Source: Linderina pennispora
Taxonomy: Eukaryota > Kickxellomycota > Kickxellomycetes > Kickxellales > Kickxellaceae
Assembly: GCF_002104995.1 (NCBI RefSeq)
Contig: NW_024468250.1
Location: forward strand, 1,426,001-1,490,000
Direction of reading: 5' to 3'
Length of the DNA: 64,000 bases
Position numbers and translations under genes: made by a program. Positions 61,890-64,000 of this stretch are shown piece after piece. The notes beneath the pieces are model-generated. The model was not told the DNA's origin. It was given only the letters and a program-made list of their open reading frames with translations, and made no database searches. Every line of letters starts with the position of its first letter. Positions within the stretch are counted from its first letter, which is position 1.

Positions 61890-63791
61890 ATGCAACGTTC
61901 TTCAGATCCCCCTGTGTTTCCGCACCGCGCCGTGCTCAATCCTCCCCCGCAGGCCGGCCACCGCGGGACCGTCGACTTGGACGCGCTCCAGCAATGGTCG
62001 ACCACTGGCAAGGTGAAAAGACAGAGCCGTCAGCACCGCAAGTACCGGCTTGGACGATGGCAGAACCGGTCGTTCAGCTCCTGGAACCCGCCAGCGAATT
62101 CGATCACGCGGCACTCGAATGCCTCAGTGCTCTCCGTGGACATCAGCTACAAGCCATCAGAGTCGCGCCGCGCCTCCATACTGAGCACCTCGGATTCCGA
62201 CGACTCTGACGACGATGAAAACGGCCCCTTGGCGCAGGTTTTGTTGCGTGAGAACGACGAGATATGGAACAACAGAAATTACCGCTTCACATTCTACTCG
62301 CCACGCACTGGCACTGTGCGTGCCGCCGACGTGCAGTCATTGCAGACCGATAACGAGAGTGGCCTGGATGACTTGATGCGCCAGGCGACCGGCGAAGTAA
62401 GCAAGGTCGATGAGAAAATCGGCATGCCTACGGTCACCGTCTCGAATGGCCTGCTGCATCCGAACGATGCGCTGGGCAGGGGGAGGTCGCCGTCTGCTGG
62501 CTCGTACGACGCCCCGAAGTTGCCCGAGGACGATGGGTGTGCAAATCTATTCTGGCTCGATATCGTCGACCCTGTAGACTCTGAAATCATAGCAGTTTCA
62601 CGCATCTTCGACCTGCATCCGCTCACCACTGAGGAGCTGCTTCTGATGAAAGACGATGCGCTGGTGCAGGACAGCTTCAAGTCATTCAAGCACTACGACA
62701 TCATCTGCTACCACACATCCATAGCTGCTTACAATGACGAGCCGTGGGCGCAGGAAGATGTGCCGCTCGACACCATGCAGTCTGCGGAAATTAATACTGA
62801 GGGTGACAAGCAAAAGGCTGGCGAAGAGGGCCTGCGATACCGCATCCGCCAGTGGTTCAAGCGCCCAGCCGACCCCAATATGCCTGTGCCTGAAATCATG
62901 GTCCCCTCGCCATCAGCCGACGAGCCCGCGCGCGACGACGACATCCTGGACGAGCCCATCCCATTCTACTCAATTGTGCTGACCCGCGGCATCATCACCC
63001 TGCACCGGCGCCGGCTGCCACATGTACGCAACACAATTGCGCGGCTGCTGCTGGACGAGGACACCGTCAAGCTGACGCCCGACTATATCGCCTACCTGCT
63101 CCTTGACGACATCACCGATACATTAGTGCCGACAACGCGCATGCTGGAGCTCGAGGTGGATGCAGTGGACGAGCTGGTGCTGATCCTGGCCGAGGCTGAC
63201 CATGACGACATCCTGAAGCGCATCGGCATTGAGCGCCGCCATGCGCTCTGGCTGGTGCGGCTCCTGCACGGCAAGGCCGAGGTTCTGGGCGCCATAGAGC
63301 GTCGCGTGCAGGCGAAACGGCACGTGCCACGCCTCCGCATTGACGATGACACACACAGTCAGCTGATGACCAGCGACGAGGAAGAAGGCGATATCTATGG
63401 CTGGGATAGGAAGCCTGTGCGTGGCCGCCATGACGAGCATGCACCGGATGTTGCCAAATACCTGGCTGATGTCCACGACCATCTGCTGGCGCTGACGGCG
63501 TCGGTGCATCACTGCGAGCGCATTCTGGCACGCGCCCATGGCAACTACCTGGCCAGGATCAACCTGGAGCTGACCAACGCGTCGAATACCACCAATGGCC
63601 TGGCCACGCAGGCTGCTATCCTGGCCGGTATATTTCTGCCTCTCAATTTGGTTGCCGGCCTGTGGGGGCAGAATGTCAAGGTGCCCGGCCAGGATCGCGA
63701 CGACCTGCTGTACTTTGGTATTATCTGCGGGTGCATGGCCACGTTTGTCATCTTTGCGCTGGCCTTCTTCCGGTGGCGCCGACTTATTTAA
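61890..63791 (+). CDS. CorA-family (Alr1/Mnr2-like) divalent-cation transporter, GQN variant 2
   Basis: Intact 633-aa paralogue, the shortest of three. Short basic N-terminus, an acidic patch (SDSDDSDDDENGPLAQ), then the CorA domain from about residue 120: NRNYRFTFYSPRTGTVRAAD, CANLFWLDIVDPVDSEIIAV, IFDLHPLTTEELLLMKDD, YLLLDDITDTLVPTTRMLEL and DELVLILAEADHDDILKRIG. Two C-terminal helices: LAGIFLPLNLVAGLWGQN and YFGIICGCMATFVIFALAFF. The GMN signature is Gly593-Gln594-Asn595 (codon CAG), followed by VKVPGQ as in active ALR proteins. It is on the opposite strand to the two relatives 8-16 kb away. Confidence 0.9.
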   Translation: MQRSSDPPVFPHRAVLNPPPQAGHRGTVDLDALQQWSTTGKVKRQSRQHRKYRLGRWQNRSFSSWNPPANSITRHSNASVLSVDISYKPSESRRASILSTSDSDDSDDDENGPLAQVLLRENDEIWNNRNYRFTFYSPRTGTVRAADVQSLQTDNESGLDDLMRQATGEVSKVDEKIGMPTVTVSNGLLHPNDALGRGRSPSAGSYDAPKLPEDDGCANLFWLDIVDPVDSEIIAVSRIFDLHPLTTEELLLMKDDALVQDSFKSFKHYDIICYHTSIAAYNDEPWAQEDVPLDTMQSAEINTEGDKQKAGEEGLRYRIRQWFKRPADPNMPVPEIMVPSPSADEPARDDDILDEPIPFYSIVLTRGIITLHRRRLPHVRNTIARLLLDEDTVKLTPDYIAYLLLDDITDTLVPTTRMLELEVDAVDELVLILAEADHDDILKRIGIERRHALWLVRLLHGKAEVLGAIERRVQAKRHVPRLRIDDDTHSQLMTSDEEEGDIYGWDRKPVRGRHDEHAPDVAKYLADVHDHLLALTASVHHCERILARAHGNYLARINLELTNASNTTNGLATQAAILAGIFLPLNLVAGLWGQNVKVPGQDRDDLLYFGIICGCMATFVIFALAFFRWRRLI

Positions 63792-64000
63792 ATGTGGCTG
63801 TTTGATCAGCGATCACGGGTGTATGTGTGGATTACCACACATATGGGTGGTGACGTGCACTCGTTCCTATTACATTCAGGCTTTTTCCCCTCTGCTGAAA
63901 AGAGGATCGGCATTCTTCCCCTCCTCCTTTTCCTCCTGGACTGGGCAATGCACCTGATACCTACGGATTGCATACGCTGTCAAAAGAGTTGCTCTTCCTC
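63792..64000. other. 3' flank of the third CorA-like gene, to the window edge
   Basis: 209 nt, T/C-rich near 63880-63950. No feature recognised. Confidence 0.4.

Overview
This is a fungal nuclear contig: compact, GC-rich coding sequence with short GT-AG introns (61-205 nt, one with a perfect TACTAAC branch site), T/C-rich leaders and eukaryote-wide housekeeping genes beside fungus-specific ones (KRE2/MNT1-type mannosyltransferase, Pmp3 proteolipid, Alr/Mnr2-type CorA proteins, Hsp31-like DJ-1, peroxisomal-type malate synthase, a GPI-anchored wall protein). The lineage cannot be fixed from one window. The codon bias, few introns and presence of CHMP7, WDR70 and a PNRC-type protein suggest an early-diverging fungus (Kickxellomycotina/Zoopagomycota would fit), but that is inference.

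Left part, 0-37.4 kb: eIF3i (-), an unrecognised Ser/Thr-rich protein (-), a Pumilio/PUF RNA-binding protein (+), malate synthase (+), a degenerate USP7-like MATH-UCH protein (+), a MATE transporter (+), WDR70 (+), NOP56 (-), dihydrofolate reductase (-), a mitochondrial PPR protein (+), CHMP7-like ESCRT-III (+), a PNRC/Edc1-like protein (-), the NOT4 E3 ligase of CCR4-NOT (-, six exons including a 12-nt micro-exon), a secreted GPI-anchored protein (+) and SPT6 (-). Many of these frames carry single-base indels. I count about 32 extra bases and one missing base, densest at 18.6-29 kb. Allowing for them, every gene gives a family-typical protein, so I annotate each as one gene and flag the breaks. 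Residual long-read insertion errors are the likeliest cause.

Right part, 37.9-63.8 kb, has no broken frames: three tandem BAHD-type acyltransferase paralogues (-), a gene-poor 2 kb stretch, an Hsp31/DJ-1 protein (+), a CorA-like transporter (-), a membrane alpha/beta-hydrolase whose nucleophile serine is glycine (-), a second CorA-like transporter (-), a 2.3 kb AT-rich gap with a ~294 bp hairpin (MITE-like) element, a Pmp3 proteolipid (+), COA4 (-) divergent from a small chromodomain protein (+), a ten-finger TFIIIA-like factor (+), Gtr2/RagC (-), a GT15 mannosyltransferase (-) and a third CorA-like transporter (+).

The most unusual content is the set of sequence-level losses of signature residues in otherwise intact genes. 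All three CorA-family proteins lack the Met of the near-invariant GMN motif (GSN, GQN, GQN). The USP7-like protein has Lys at the catalytic Cys position and Thr at the catalytic His position. The membrane hydrolase has GWGEG instead of GxSxG. PUF, NOT4 and the PNRC-like protein all act in mRNA decay, but nothing indicates co-regulation; fungal genes here are separate transcription units.
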